Positions 42,625 through 51,433 of a stretch of 64,000 nucleotides of DNA are shown one piece after another. The first letter of the stretch is position 1. Each line of letters opens with the position of its first letter. The notes under the pieces are model-generated. The model made no database searches. It saw nothing but the letters and a program-made list of their open reading frames with translations, and was not told the DNA's origin. This stretch comes from Ruminococcus sp. Phil11 (GTDB taxonomy: Bacteria; Bacillota; Clostridia; Oscillospirales; Ruminococcaceae): assembly GCA_001940925.1 (NCBI GenBank), contig MSGZ01000020.1:36544-100543 (forward strand), in the 5' to 3' direction. A program made the position numbers and the translations under genes.

Positions 42625-42683
42625 TCCCCAGCGGGGTTCAACATGAAGAAACAAGTTTCTTCATGTTTGGGCGGAGCCCCATT
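42625..42683 (-). repeat. Element B, right copy of 59-bp inverted pair
   Basis: It is an exact reverse complement of 42017-42075 over 59 bases and lies 22 bp downstream of the purA stop. Confidence 0.85.
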
Positions 42684-42705
42684 CTGAATGCATCGCAGAT
42701 ACCGC

Positions 42706-43983
42706 TTACTTTCTGTAGATCATGTCGCTGCGGTCAGGGCCGGTCGAGATCATCGTGATCGGGCAGTCGATCAGCTTCTCAATGTAATTGACATAATCCT
42801 TTGCAGCCTGCGGCAGAGCATCCCATTCCGTGATGCCTCTGATATCGCTCTTCCAGCCCGGAACCTTCTCGTAGATCGGCTTCGCAATATCAAGACGGTC
42901 GCCGCTCGGGAACTCGGTCGTGCGCTCGCCGTTGATCTCATAGGCCACACAGACCGGGATCTCATCCAGATAACCCAGAACGTCGATCAGGGACAGTGCC
43001 ACATCGGTCGTGCCCTGCACCGCGACGCCGTACTTGGTCGCGACGGCATCGAACCAGCCCATTCTGCGCGGACGGCCGGTCGTTGCACCGAACTCGCCGT
43101 CGCTGCCGCCTCTCCTGCGGAGCACATCTGCTTCATCGCCGAAGATCTCGGTCGTGAACGGCCCTGCACCGACGCAGGAGGAATATGCCTTGACGACCGT
43201 AATGACGCGCTTGATCTCGTGCGGCGGCAGGCATGCGCCGACTGCGCCGTAGCCTGCGAGCGTGGACGAGGAAGTGGTCATCGGATAAATGCCGTTTGTG
43301 ATATCGCGCAGTGCGCCGAGCTGACCCTCAAGCAGGATGTTCTTGCCCGCCTTGACAGCCTCATGCATCAGCTCTGCGAGGTTGCAGAGATACGGCTTGA
43401 TATATGCTGCAACATCCTTCAGATATGCAAGGATCTCCTTCGGATCGAGCGGCTCGGCGTCCGGATACAGACCCGCGATCGTCGCATTCTTGATGATGCA
43501 GACGCGCTCGACCTTTTCCTCGAGGTTCTCGTTGTAGAGCTCTGCGAGCTGGAAGCCGATCTTCATGGCCTTGTCTGCGTAGTGCGGTGCAATACCGGAC
43601 TGCGTGGAGCCGAAGCTGTGCTTGCCGAGACGCTTCTCCTCGAGCTTGTCAAAGAGGATATGATACGGCATGACGAGCTGTGCGCGGTCGGAAATCTTGA
43701 TGTTCGGTGTCGGAACATTGTTCTCCTTCAGCATTTCGAGCTCTTTGCGGAAGGCGTCTGCATTGAACGCGGCACCTGCGCCGATGATGTTGACCGTGTT
43801 CTCCTGAAACACACCGGACGGGAGAATATGCAGTGCATATTTGCCGTACTGATTGAGGATGGTGTGTCCTGCGTTTGCACCGCCCTGAAAACGAATGACG
43901 TAATCCGCATCGGCAGCGAAGACATCGGTCAGCTTGCCTTTGCCCTCATCGCCCCAGTTTCCGCCTACTATTGCAGTAATCAT
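42706..43983 (-). CDS. purA: Adenylosuccinate synthase
   Basis: The 425-residue enzyme starts with GGNWGDEGKGKLTD (the GTP-binding P-loop of PurA) and includes GGANAGHT, EGQLGALRDITNG and TTGRPRRMGWFDAV. It joins aspartate to IMP with GTP, the first step to AMP. The ATG at 43983 gives the usual MITAIVGGNWGDEGKG-type start; AAAGGA lies 12 bases upstream, and an in-frame TTG before it is less likely. It has its own consensus promoter, so it need not depend on the alaS operon upstream. Its terminator follows at 42552-42591. Confidence 0.97.
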   Translation of the reverse strand: MITAIVGGNWGDEGKGKLTDVFAADADYVIRFQGGANAGHTILNQYGKYALHILPSGVFQENTVNIIGAGAAFNADAFRKELEMLKENNVPTPNIKISDRAQLVMPYHILFDKLEEKRLGKHSFGSTQSGIAPHYADKAMKIGFQLAELYNENLEEKVERVCIIKNATIAGLYPDAEPLDPKEILAYLKDVAAYIKPYLCNLAELMHEAVKAGKNILLEGQLGALRDITNGIYPMTTSSSTLAGYGAVGACLPPHEIKRVITVVKAYSSCVGAGPFTTEIFGDEADVLRRRGGSDGEFGATTGRPRRMGWFDAVATKYGVAVQGTTDVALSLIDVLGYLDEIPVCVAYEINGERTTEFPSGDRLDIAKPIYEKVPGWKSDIRGITEWDALPQAAKDYVNYIEKLIDCPITMISTGPDRSDMIYRK

Positions 43984-44066
43984 AGCTCTGCTCGTTCCTT
44001 TCAATTTGAAAAAAGTCGGATAAAATATGGGGACGCACGGAGACCGTGCCGAAATTTCCCTCGTAT

Positions 44067-44095
44067 ATCATACCACAAAATCCCCATTCTGTCAA
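44067..44095 (-). promoter_or_regulatory. Promoter of purA
   Basis: On the minus strand TTGACA (44095-44090) and TATGAT (44072-44067) have a 17-bp spacer, with a leader of about 75 nt. Confidence 0.85.
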
Positions 44096-44172
44096 GCCGC
44101 AGGGCAGGCTGCCGTTTTCCTTCGGGGACGGTCAGTTCCGGTGCGCCTGAAATTTCTGTGCGGAATCCGCAC

Positions 44173-44808
44173 TTACGATTTCGTATACGTCCCGGTCAGC
44201 GTCCCGTAAGCGAGCACATTGCCGCTGCCTTCACTGCCCGCGTCCAGTGCCTTGACCAGATCGTCAAAGTTATAATTGCTGCGGTCGAATACGCTCTTTT
44301 CCTCGGCGACCTGCTCCTTCAGCGCAAACACGCGGATCTCGTATTCATGCGTGCCGGACGGCGGATACGGTCCGACGTATGCGTCCTCAGACGCCCAGCC
44401 TGCCGGGAGCGTTGTCTCCGTGACATCGAGAGACTTCCAGTGCAGCCAGTTCGTCGCCGTCGTATCGACCATGTAGACCGCATAGCAGGCGGCATCCCCG
44501 ACCGGCTCCCAGCTAAGCTGCGGGGAGCTGTTTGTTCCCTTGTCCGTATTGGAGATCGCGTCATCCCAGACGCCGTCATGCAGATTTTCGGAGCTGAGCG
44601 CGATCACCGGCAGCGATGTGGGATCAAATTCCGCAGGCTCGTCTGCTTCGGAGACTTCCGACGATTCCGTTTCGGCGGGTGCCTCTGTTTCCGCAGCCGG
44701 TGCCGCGGTCTCTGCGGGCTCCGGAGACGGCTGTGCAGTCTGTGAGCCGCAGCCGGTCAGTATCATCAGTGCGGCGGCTGCTGCGAATAAACGGTTCAGG
44801 TGTTTCAT
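44173..44808 (-). CDS. YbhB/YbcL-type (PEBP) lipoprotein
   Basis: The 211-residue protein has a lipobox LTGC (cysteine near 20) and an E/A/P/T-rich spacer (about 25-60). A phosphatidylethanolamine-binding-protein domain follows, with SPQLSWEPV, ACYAVYMVDTTATNWLHW (the DPD-like and H-W ligand-pocket region) and YVGPYPPSGTHEYEIRVFAL. Bacterial PEBP-like lipoproteins are of unclear function; ligand binding at the cell surface is expected. It is the last gene of the alaS operon, 21 bp after the amidohydrolase. A GTGCGG/CCGCAC hairpin directly abuts its stop codon (44158-44172). Confidence 0.9.
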   Translation of the reverse strand: MKHLNRLFAAAAALMILTGCGSQTAQPSPEPAETAAPAAETEAPAETESSEVSEADEPAEFDPTSLPVIALSSENLHDGVWDDAISNTDKGTNSSPQLSWEPVGDAACYAVYMVDTTATNWLHWKSLDVTETTLPAGWASEDAYVGPYPPSGTHEYEIRVFALKEQVAEEKSVFDRSNYNFDDLVKALDAGSEGSGNVLAYGTLTGTYTKS

Positions 44809-44829
44809 GCTGTGGTTCCTCCTTGTAAA

Positions 44830-45642
44830 TCAGATATCCAGAAATGCCTTTGCATTTTCAGAGAACATTTTTTTGTAATCCTCAAATGTAAAGCCGAGTG
44901 AGAGCAGACGCTCTGCCTCCGCCTTCGGATCCCACATCGGGAAATCCGTGCCGAACATGCAGTTCTCGACGCCGTAATGCCGGATCAGCCGGATCGCGCG
45001 CTCCGGCGACATCAGGCAGACCGCGCTGCTCGTGTCAAAGCGGACGTTCTCATTGCTTTTGAGGACGGCCTCTGCCTCATCCCATGCGGCAAATCCGCCG
45101 AGATGCGAGGCCAGCACCTTGAGCTTCGGGAAATCGCGCAGCACCTTTGCCAGCATGGTCGGGTGCGAAAAGTCATGCCGGTAATCGCCCATGTGCATCA
45201 GCACGGGGAGCCGCCCCTCGATCGCCTCGTAGATGCGGTAGGAGCCTGCACTGTCGATCGGCGTGCGCTGGAAATCCGCGTGCAGCTTGATGCCCTTGAA
45301 GCCCATGGCGATCACGCGGTCAACCTCGCCTGCAAGATCTTCAAAATCGCCGTGCAGTGCGGCAAACGGGATCATTTCGGGGTGCTGATCGGCCTCGCCC
45401 CGGATAAAGTCATTGATCGAAACGACCTGCTTCGGGGTCGTTGCAACGGAGCAGACCAGCATCCGTTTGGTATTGATCTGCTGTTCTGCTTCCAGCAGCC
45501 GTTCCGTTTCGCCGATCGAATACGCCATTGTGATATCGTAAAACTGTCCGATCGAATCCGTCGCCTTTTCACTGATCTTGTGCGGGAAGATATGCGCGTG
45601 CATATCGTAGATCTCAAAATCCTGCGGGGTGAAATGTTCCAT
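44830..45642 (-). CDS. Amidohydrolase (TIM-barrel metal hydrolase, amidohydrolase-2 type)
   Basis: The 270-residue protein has a metal-binding start YDMHAHIFP (DxHxH, about 12-20), a middle GFKGIKLHADFQ, the metal histidine segments LPVLMHMGDYRHDFSH and KVLASHLGG, and the late aspartate MFGTDFPMWDP (about 233-243). This set matches the Amidohydro_2/ACMSD-like family of decarboxylases and hydrolases. The substrate is unknown. It follows the MBOAT-like gene by 48 bp in the long minus-strand operon. Confidence 0.9.
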   Translation of the reverse strand: MEHFTPQDFEIYDMHAHIFPHKISEKATDSIGQFYDITMAYSIGETERLLEAEQQINTKRMLVCSVATTPKQVVSINDFIRGEADQHPEMIPFAALHGDFEDLAGEVDRVIAMGFKGIKLHADFQRTPIDSAGSYRIYEAIEGRLPVLMHMGDYRHDFSHPTMLAKVLRDFPKLKVLASHLGGFAAWDEAEAVLKSNENVRFDTSSAVCLMSPERAIRLIRHYGVENCMFGTDFPMWDPKAEAERLLSLGFTFEDYKKMFSENAKAFLDI

Positions 45643-45690
45643 GGGTATTTAGCTTCCTTTCTATTTGCAGACGCGCTGCAAGGGTACAGA

Positions 45691-47022
45691 TTACGGGCGG
45701 AGATAGCGGCTGAGCAGCTCCGCGAAGGAGAACAGCAGCATTGCAAGCTCCGCAGTCGGCTGACAGATCATCCGCAGCCATTTTCCCCAGCCGGAAGGCT
45801 TCGGCAGGAGCTTTTTGAGCGGGAACAGTCCCGCAAGCGCAATGAGGAACGGCACCCAGTTCGTGCCGAGCAGATACGCAGCGCGTTCGCTGAGCGGAAT
45901 GCCGTTGATGCAGAGCAGCGAGGCATAGCAGCCGAAGGCGTCAAACAGCGTGCGGCTGCCCATCATGCCCATGCCGAGCAGCACCGCGGCTGCGGTCAGA
46001 ACTCTGCGGGCGGTCACCGGCAGAAGCTCTGTGCGTTTCTTCCGGTTCCTGCGGGAGCGTTCCAGCGTCAGACAGCCTGCCGTGCAGACGCCCCAGATCA
46101 TGCCGCAGAAGCTGCTGCCGAACAGCAGGCCGATCCCGCCGAACAGCAGTGCCGCCTTCACAAAATAGCCTGCCGGATCATAGGGTGCGTCCTCCGGCAG
46201 CAGCACGCGCTTTGTCCAGTCATGCATCGGCACCAGAAACCTTGCCCAGAAGCTCTGCATCGAATCCGCAAGGATCGGACGGTCAAAGCTGTCCGGCAGC
46301 GCATAGCCGAGCATCGCGGCAATGCCCTGCCCGATCTGCGCGGTGCCCTTGAGCCTGTAATAAAGTGTCATATAAAAGACCAGCATCATCGTGACGGCAT
46401 CGAGTGCCGTTCTGACCAGTCCGCCGGTCGCAAGCTGTGCGTGGATCGCCTGCATCGGCAGGGAGAGACAGACAAGCTGGAACAGTCCGCGGATGCAGAG
46501 CGATGCGCCCTGTCCGATTCGTTCGCGGGAAACGCTGCGGCTTTTCAGCATCTCTCCGTAATCCGGAAACCGCATGACCGGACCGCCCGGCAGCCGTGCC
46601 ATATCGCACTGATAACAGAAAAATGAATGAAGCGGCGGGATCTTCAGCCTGCCCTTCGTGTGCTCGTACAGGCATTCCGTGCCCTGCAGCGTACAGAGCA
46701 GCAGCGGCAGCAGCGGCTGACTGCCGAGCAGCAGTCGTGCGAGCAGCAGGATCAGGATCTGGATCCCGATGCCGCAGGTCAGCCAGATCCTTGCGCGGCG
46801 GCGGTGCTTTTTCGTCTCCCGCGGGCTCAGCCGCAGGATCAGCCATGTCAGGCTGACCGACAGCCCCAGCAAAATCAGTGCCGGGAATCCGCCCGTCACA
46901 TAAACCAGACAGAGCCCGCCGATTGCCAGCGCATCGGGCTTCCGGTTCGGGCGAAGGAACGCCGTCAGCAGCGCAAACGCCGGCAGCACATAAAGCAGAA
47001 CGGGGAGGGATGCAAAGCTCAT
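45691..47022 (-). CDS. MBOAT-family-like polytopic membrane protein, catalytic histidines not conserved
   Basis: The 443-residue protein has about ten hydrophobic helices. Its central region GIAAMLGYALPDSFDRP followed by SMQSFWARF corresponds to the AlgI/DltB signature (G...GF.FPENFN.P....S..EFWRRWH). MBOAT enzymes transfer acyl groups to sugars or teichoic acids at the membrane. The first conserved histidine is replaced here (FWARFLVPMH, with a histidine four positions later). The usual WHG segment reads FGSSFCGMIWG without histidine. It may be a diverged or inactive acyltransferase. It overlaps the rnmV-like gene by 4 bp. Confidence 0.7.
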   Translation of the reverse strand: MSFASLPVLLYVLPAFALLTAFLRPNRKPDALAIGGLCLVYVTGGFPALILLGLSVSLTWLILRLSPRETKKHRRRARIWLTCGIGIQILILLLARLLLGSQPLLPLLLCTLQGTECLYEHTKGRLKIPPLHSFFCYQCDMARLPGGPVMRFPDYGEMLKSRSVSRERIGQGASLCIRGLFQLVCLSLPMQAIHAQLATGGLVRTALDAVTMMLVFYMTLYYRLKGTAQIGQGIAAMLGYALPDSFDRPILADSMQSFWARFLVPMHDWTKRVLLPEDAPYDPAGYFVKAALLFGGIGLLFGSSFCGMIWGVCTAGCLTLERSRRNRKKRTELLPVTARRVLTAAAVLLGMGMMGSRTLFDAFGCYASLLCINGIPLSERAAYLLGTNWVPFLIALAGLFPLKKLLPKPSGWGKWLRMICQPTAELAMLLFSFAELLSRYLRP

Positions 47023-47639
47023 GTTGCCGCCTCCTCTGCATATTCCGGCAGATACTGCGCGAGAAATGTCTGCAGCTCCGCGGCACAGGTCATCGTGCAG
47101 AGCACCTCGCAGAGCCCCTTCACCGAAAGATGCGGCGGGAGCTGCATCGCGTTCAGGAGCGTCTGCCGTCTGGCGGTGCAGTCCGGCGTGCCCGTCAGCC
47201 CGTATTCGTAGAGCAGCGCGGGCGTGATGTCGTCCGGCCGTCCGGGCGGGGTCTCGTCAAAGACGCCTGCGCGTTCGAGTGCAAACAGCAGCGTCTCATT
47301 GCTGATGCCCTCCACGCCGAGCAGTCCCTCCGCAGAGGGCGCGGTCTTGCGCGGCTCCTTGCCGTGAATGCCGGGGATATAGACATGGTAAATTTTGCCG
47401 CTTTGAATCGCGCCTTTCAGATATCCTCTGATCTGAAAGCCTGCCGCATCCGCATCGGTCAGGATGACGACGCCGGTCGTTTCGGCATAATGCCGGATGA
47501 GCCGGAGCTGTGCGTCATTCCGGTAGATCTGAAAGCCGCCCGTCACGATGATGACCGCATCGACGACCGATTCCAGCCGGATCTTGTCGTACTTGCCCTC
47601 AACGACGATCGCCGGGGCGATTTTCGGCCGCGGGGTCAT
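47019..47639 (-). CDS. rnmV: Toprim-domain protein, ribonuclease M5-like (DUF4093)
   Basis: The 206-residue protein has a Toprim domain at residues 8-100: VVEGKYDKIRLE carries the catalytic glutamate and VVILTDADAAGFQIRG the DxD pair. A C-terminal DUF4093-like region follows (GISNETLLFALERAGV). RNase M5 trims 5S rRNA precursors. In Firmicutes the gene usually lies by ksgA, so assignment to true M5 is by domain only. It overlaps both neighbours by 4 bp (ATGA), which implies coupled translation with holA upstream and the MBOAT-like gene downstream. Confidence 0.82.
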   Translation of the reverse strand: MTPRPKIAPAIVVEGKYDKIRLESVVDAVIIVTGGFQIYRNDAQLRLIRHYAETTGVVILTDADAAGFQIRGYLKGAIQSGKIYHVYIPGIHGKEPRKTAPSAEGLLGVEGISNETLLFALERAGVFDETPPGRPDDITPALLYEYGLTGTPDCTARRQTLLNAMQLPPHLSVKGLCEVLCTMTCAAELQTFLAQYLPEYAEEAAT

Positions 47640-48718
47640 CCGGTCTCCTCCGCGCCGTTCCGCTTCACGCGCAGCATCCGGACGATCGCCTGCTCCAGCA
47701 GCAGACGGGGCGGTGTGCGCGTCGATTTGCAGCTTTTGTCCGTTTCCCGCAGGATGCGGATGCAGGTGCGGAGCTGCGGAACGGTCATGGAGCCGCAGTC
47801 GCGCATCGCGTTCCGGACAGCGAATTCGCGGTTTTTCGGATAGCCGAAATCCGCGGCAATGGTCTCGGTCTGCTTGGCCGCGCCCTGTCCGAGTTTTGCG
47901 CGGTAAAGGTCAATGAACGCGGTACTCAGCACGGAAAGCAGCCCGAGGATCGTTTTGGAATCCTCGGCGCGGGCGGTCAGGGCTTCCAGCAGCCGGAACG
48001 CCGCCGTGCCGTTTCCGCCGGTGACGGCCTTCGCCAGCCGGAACGCGTCGGCATCCGGCAGCGGGGCGGTCAGTGCATTGAGCATTTCCGCTGTGATCGG
48101 GCCGCCGTCCGCGCAGGCCAGCAGCTTGTCAAGCTCCGCGCTGATGAGCGAGGAATCGCAGAGGCAGCGGTTCGCGAGATCCTCCGCGTCATGCCGGCTG
48201 ATCTCCGAGCCGCACTTCGCCGCGCGCTCCTGAATCTGTTTTCCGAGCTGGATCGCGGTTTTCTTCTCACAGATGCAGAGCACGCCCTGCTTTTCGAAAA
48301 ACGCGGTCAGCTTTTTGAATTTCGGCAGAAAGACCGGTGCGCCGCGCTTGACCTCATAGCACGGGAGCGAGCGCATCACGATCAGCACGACCGTCCGCGG
48401 CGCGGGCTCCTCAAAGATCCCGAGCATCGTATCGACGGCGGACGCGGGGTGCGCATCCGGGTCAAAGTCCGGGATCAGGATCAGGTTATAGGGCTGGAAC
48501 ATCGGGCTGAACGAGCAGGCATCCGCCAGCCGGTCGAGATCGACCTCCTGCCCGTCGAAAACGGTATCGGAAAGCGCATCGCCGTCCGTCAGCTTTTTGC
48601 GGATGCGCTTTTCCAGCTGCGCGACAGCCAGCGTATCCTCACCGCAGACAAAGCAAAGCTGCGGCGGGTTTTCCGAACCGATCGCCTTCAGCAGATCGGC
48701 TGCTGCGAGCTTCGGCAT
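47636..48718 (-). CDS. holA: DNA polymerase III delta subunit
   Basis: The 360-residue clamp-loader subunit has the N-terminal AAA+-like fold without Walker A (PPQLCFVCGEDTLAVAQL, PMFQPYNLILIPDFD), a middle KTAIQLGKQIQERA and ISRHDAEDLANRC, and a C-terminal helical collar (AFRLAKAVTGGNG...RTPPRLLLEQAIVRML). It opens the beta clamp during loading. The ATG lies just after CTCC-type complement, that is GGAGG, on the minus strand. The holA neighbourhood (comEC upstream) is conserved in Firmicutes, here interrupted only by an isochorismatase gene. Confidence 0.93.
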   Translation of the reverse strand: MPKLAAADLLKAIGSENPPQLCFVCGEDTLAVAQLEKRIRKKLTDGDALSDTVFDGQEVDLDRLADACSFSPMFQPYNLILIPDFDPDAHPASAVDTMLGIFEEPAPRTVVLIVMRSLPCYEVKRGAPVFLPKFKKLTAFFEKQGVLCICEKKTAIQLGKQIQERAAKCGSEISRHDAEDLANRCLCDSSLISAELDKLLACADGGPITAEMLNALTAPLPDADAFRLAKAVTGGNGTAAFRLLEALTARAEDSKTILGLLSVLSTAFIDLYRAKLGQGAAKQTETIAADFGYPKNREFAVRNAMRDCGSMTVPQLRTCIRILRETDKSCKSTRTPPRLLLEQAIVRMLRVKRNGAEETG

Positions 48719-48783
48719 ATTGACGCACCTCCTTCAGAATGATTCTGCTGTATATCTGTCAGCAGTACGGTTTCCATATCTGC

Positions 48784-49296
48784 TCAGAGATACTCGATCT
48801 TGTATTTTTCCTGCTTTTTCTTCTTTTTCGCGGCCATGCGCTCCTTCATGACGGTCGCGGTTCCGCTGCGGACGATCCGCACGGGGATTCCGCGCCTGAC
48901 AGCACCGCAGGCCGTTTCGGTCACACAGCCGAACTCATCAAGGCCGCAGAGATGCAGCATCTCATAGCCCTTTTCGCGTACCATGGCAAGCAGCTTTTTA
49001 TTGGTCAGCGCATTGCCGAACAGCTTGTCAAAGCAGTATCCGGAAACGATGTCTACACCGGGATAAAGCTCCGCGCCTTCCGTTCCGGCGATCGAATATC
49101 CGAACAGCAGCCGGTTCGTCGGCAGATTCTGGATGATGTGCCGGATGTAGATGACATCGCTGCCCGCGTCGTGATATTGATGAATCAGCGCATTGACTGC
49201 GCCGGTCAGTTCTTCGGTGTTGTAAGCAAAGAACGGCTTGCGCTTTTCGCAGAGATAGTCGTTCTGCATGTCGATGACGATCAGGGCTGTTTTCAT
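48784..49296 (-). CDS. Isochorismatase-family cysteine hydrolase
   Basis: The 170-residue protein starts KTALIVIDMQNDYL, with the conserved aspartate of the catalytic triad, and has GLDEFGCVTETACGAVRRG with the nucleophilic cysteine (about residue 125-130). The family includes nicotinamidases and other amidases. The substrate is not predictable. The C-terminus is very basic (KKKKKQEK). It lies 7 bp after comEC and 65 bp before holA, splitting a pair usually adjacent. Confidence 0.9.
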   Translation of the reverse strand: MKTALIVIDMQNDYLCEKRKPFFAYNTEELTGAVNALIHQYHDAGSDVIYIRHIIQNLPTNRLLFGYSIAGTEGAELYPGVDIVSGYCFDKLFGNALTNKKLLAMVREKGYEMLHLCGLDEFGCVTETACGAVRRGIPVRIVRSGTATVMKERMAAKKKKKQEKYKIEYL

Positions 49297-49303
49297 ATTT
49301 TCC

Positions 49304-51433
49304 TCATATCTGCGGCGTTTTCATCAGCCGCGTCAGGCTGCCGCCGCCCGATGCTGTCAGACGGAGCAGCAGATTGCTTTCTGTGATCTGCTGCGGCGGG
49401 TCGGCCGAGAGCCGCACCGCACAGCCGTTTTTGCCGTATTGGACGGAAGCGGCCGTGCCTTCTTCCGGCAGGGTCTCCGCGGCCTGTACGCGCATTCCGT
49501 TCCAGAGGATGCAGAGGCCGTTTTCATCGGCTTTGATCTCCGCATCGCCGCAGCGGAGCGTGACCGTTCCGTCGGCATCAGTGAATGAATCCTTGCCGAA
49601 AACTGCGGTATCTCCGCGGAGCTGACTGCCGTCCCGGAGCAGCACGGCACCGCAGGAAACATCCGTCAGCTCCGTCTGATACGCGGCGGCCGAACGGCTG
49701 CTCATCAGGAGCATGACGTCCACATTTGTGATGCCCGCGTCCTGCAGATACCGCGAAACATACTGCGCATTCCGCGGCGTATCGGTCAGGTCGGCAACGA
49801 TCGTCCGGTTCTCCGCGGAGATCACGAGAGCGGTGTTTTTCGTTCCGCCGAGCACAGCGGCCTGCAGGGTACTGCGGTTCAGCGCAGTCAGCAGCAGGTT
49901 TTGCAGACTGAGCAGCAGTGCCGCAAAAACTGCCGCTGCTGCAAGTGTTTTCGGTTTCGCACGGCAGATCAGCAAAAATGCCAGTACCGCTGTACAGAGA
50001 ATCATCAGCAGACGCATTGCGGGTGCTGTGACCGTGATATGCGAAAACGGCAGCGCGCCGGCCTTCTGCGTCACGAACCGGATAAACCGACAGAGCATTC
50101 CGGCGGCAGGAAGCAGAAAGCGGAGCGTTCCGCCGGTCAGCAGGAATAGAAATCCGAGCCACAGCACAACTGTGCCGAGCGGCAGGATCACAAGATTGCA
50201 GAGCGGTGCAAGCAGCGAGGTCTCCCCGCAGAGCAGCACCGAGGCCGGAAATGCCGTCACGGACAGGCAGATAAACTGCATCAGGTCACGGCCGATGCCG
50301 GGCTGCATGTTCTTTGTCAGGTGCGGCGCAATCACGCCGATGCCGAGCACCGCGGAAAATGACAGCCAGAACGATACCGAACCGATTGTATACGGTGTGA
50401 ATGCGGTGCAGAGGATCGCTGCCAGACAGAGTGCGCGCAGCGTATCGCGGTGCCGGCCGAACAGCACGGCGGAATCCGCAAGCAGTACCATGACCGCCGC
50501 CCGCCAGACCGATACCGACGCATCGACCAGCAGGATAAACAGCAGAATTGCAGGAATCTGCAGCAGAAACAGCAGCTTTGCAGGGCAGGCGAGTTTTTTC
50601 AGCAGCCACCGGAGCACCGCACAGAACAGCACCAGATGCAGTCCCGATACCACGGCGAGATGCCCGGTGCCGGAGCGGTTCATGCCGAGCCGCACCTCGT
50701 CGGAGAGCAGCGTTTTGTCGCCGAACAGCATCGCGCAGAACAGCCCCGCGTCCTCCGGGGACAGCGATGCGCGGATGATATCCGTCATGCACTTCCGGTA
50801 ATCAGCGACCGTCCGCCGCAGCGAAAAGCCGGTATCCGGTACGGCTTCCAGCAGCTTTGCATCGTAAATGCGCAGATATCTGCCGCGCCCCGCCTGATAA
50901 GCGGCGGTGTGATAGCGGTAATCCGGTTTGATGCGCGTCAGCTCTGCGTCCAGCGTTACGGTACCGCCGGTCTGCTGTACGGGAATGTCCGCATCCGCAT
51001 ACCAGTCTATGCTGATATGCCTGCCGGCGAGTGCTGTCCGCAGGGTATACCTTGCCCTGCCGCCGGAAAGCGGTTCTGCATCCGTGACCGTTCCGGTGAG
51101 GGTCTGTCTGCTGCCGTCCAGCGCAAGCAGCGGCTGCTTCACCGCGATATCATAGCGCATCCAGACCGCAATTCCGAGCAGAATGCCGGCAAATATACGC
51201 AGATATAGCGAAAAAACAGATTTTTTCGGGAGCATCCGCAGTACGGTGCACAGAAGCAGCGCACAGACCGCCGCCGGAACCCCGAATCCGAAAAATGCCG
51301 ACAGCATCCCGGCGATCCATCCCAGCGTGAACAATTCCGCGCCGTAGGTGCAGGCGATGCTGTCGGCTTTCCGCTTCATTGACCCCGAAACAGCCGGCGA
51401 AGTCCTCGCCCGTACCGTTTCAGTGACCTTCAC
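49304..51433 (-). CDS. comEC: ComEC/Rec2-family DNA uptake channel
   Basis: The 709-residue polytopic protein has an N-terminal helix pair and an OB-like extracytoplasmic domain (DUF4131, about 75-195). The competence core is LFCAMLFGDKTLLSDEVRLGMNRSGTGHLAVVSGLHLV, given here in parts (about 235-275). Further helices and a C-terminal metallo-beta-lactamase-like domain (about 545-700) follow. In that last domain the expected HxHxDH metal motif is missing (VMLLMSSRSAA where LLLSHxHxDH is usual). GTG at 51433 overlaps the HIT stop (GTGA); ATG at 51379 is a good alternative start with a more typical N-terminus. Confidence 0.88.
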   Translation of the reverse strand: MKVTETVRARTSPAVSGSMKRKADSIACTYGAELFTLGWIAGMLSAFFGFGVPAAVCALLLCTVLRMLPKKSVFSLYLRIFAGILLGIAVWMRYDIAVKQPLLALDGSRQTLTGTVTDAEPLSGGRARYTLRTALAGRHISIDWYADADIPVQQTGGTVTLDAELTRIKPDYRYHTAAYQAGRGRYLRIYDAKLLEAVPDTGFSLRRTVADYRKCMTDIIRASLSPEDAGLFCAMLFGDKTLLSDEVRLGMNRSGTGHLAVVSGLHLVLFCAVLRWLLKKLACPAKLLFLLQIPAILLFILLVDASVSVWRAAVMVLLADSAVLFGRHRDTLRALCLAAILCTAFTPYTIGSVSFWLSFSAVLGIGVIAPHLTKNMQPGIGRDLMQFICLSVTAFPASVLLCGETSLLAPLCNLVILPLGTVVLWLGFLFLLTGGTLRFLLPAAGMLCRFIRFVTQKAGALPFSHITVTAPAMRLLMILCTAVLAFLLICRAKPKTLAAAAVFAALLLSLQNLLLTALNRSTLQAAVLGGTKNTALVISAENRTIVADLTDTPRNAQYVSRYLQDAGITNVDVMLLMSSRSAAAYQTELTDVSCGAVLLRDGSQLRGDTAVFGKDSFTDADGTVTLRCGDAEIKADENGLCILWNGMRVQAAETLPEEGTAASVQYGKNGCAVRLSADPPQQITESNLLLRLTASGGGSLTRLMKTPQI

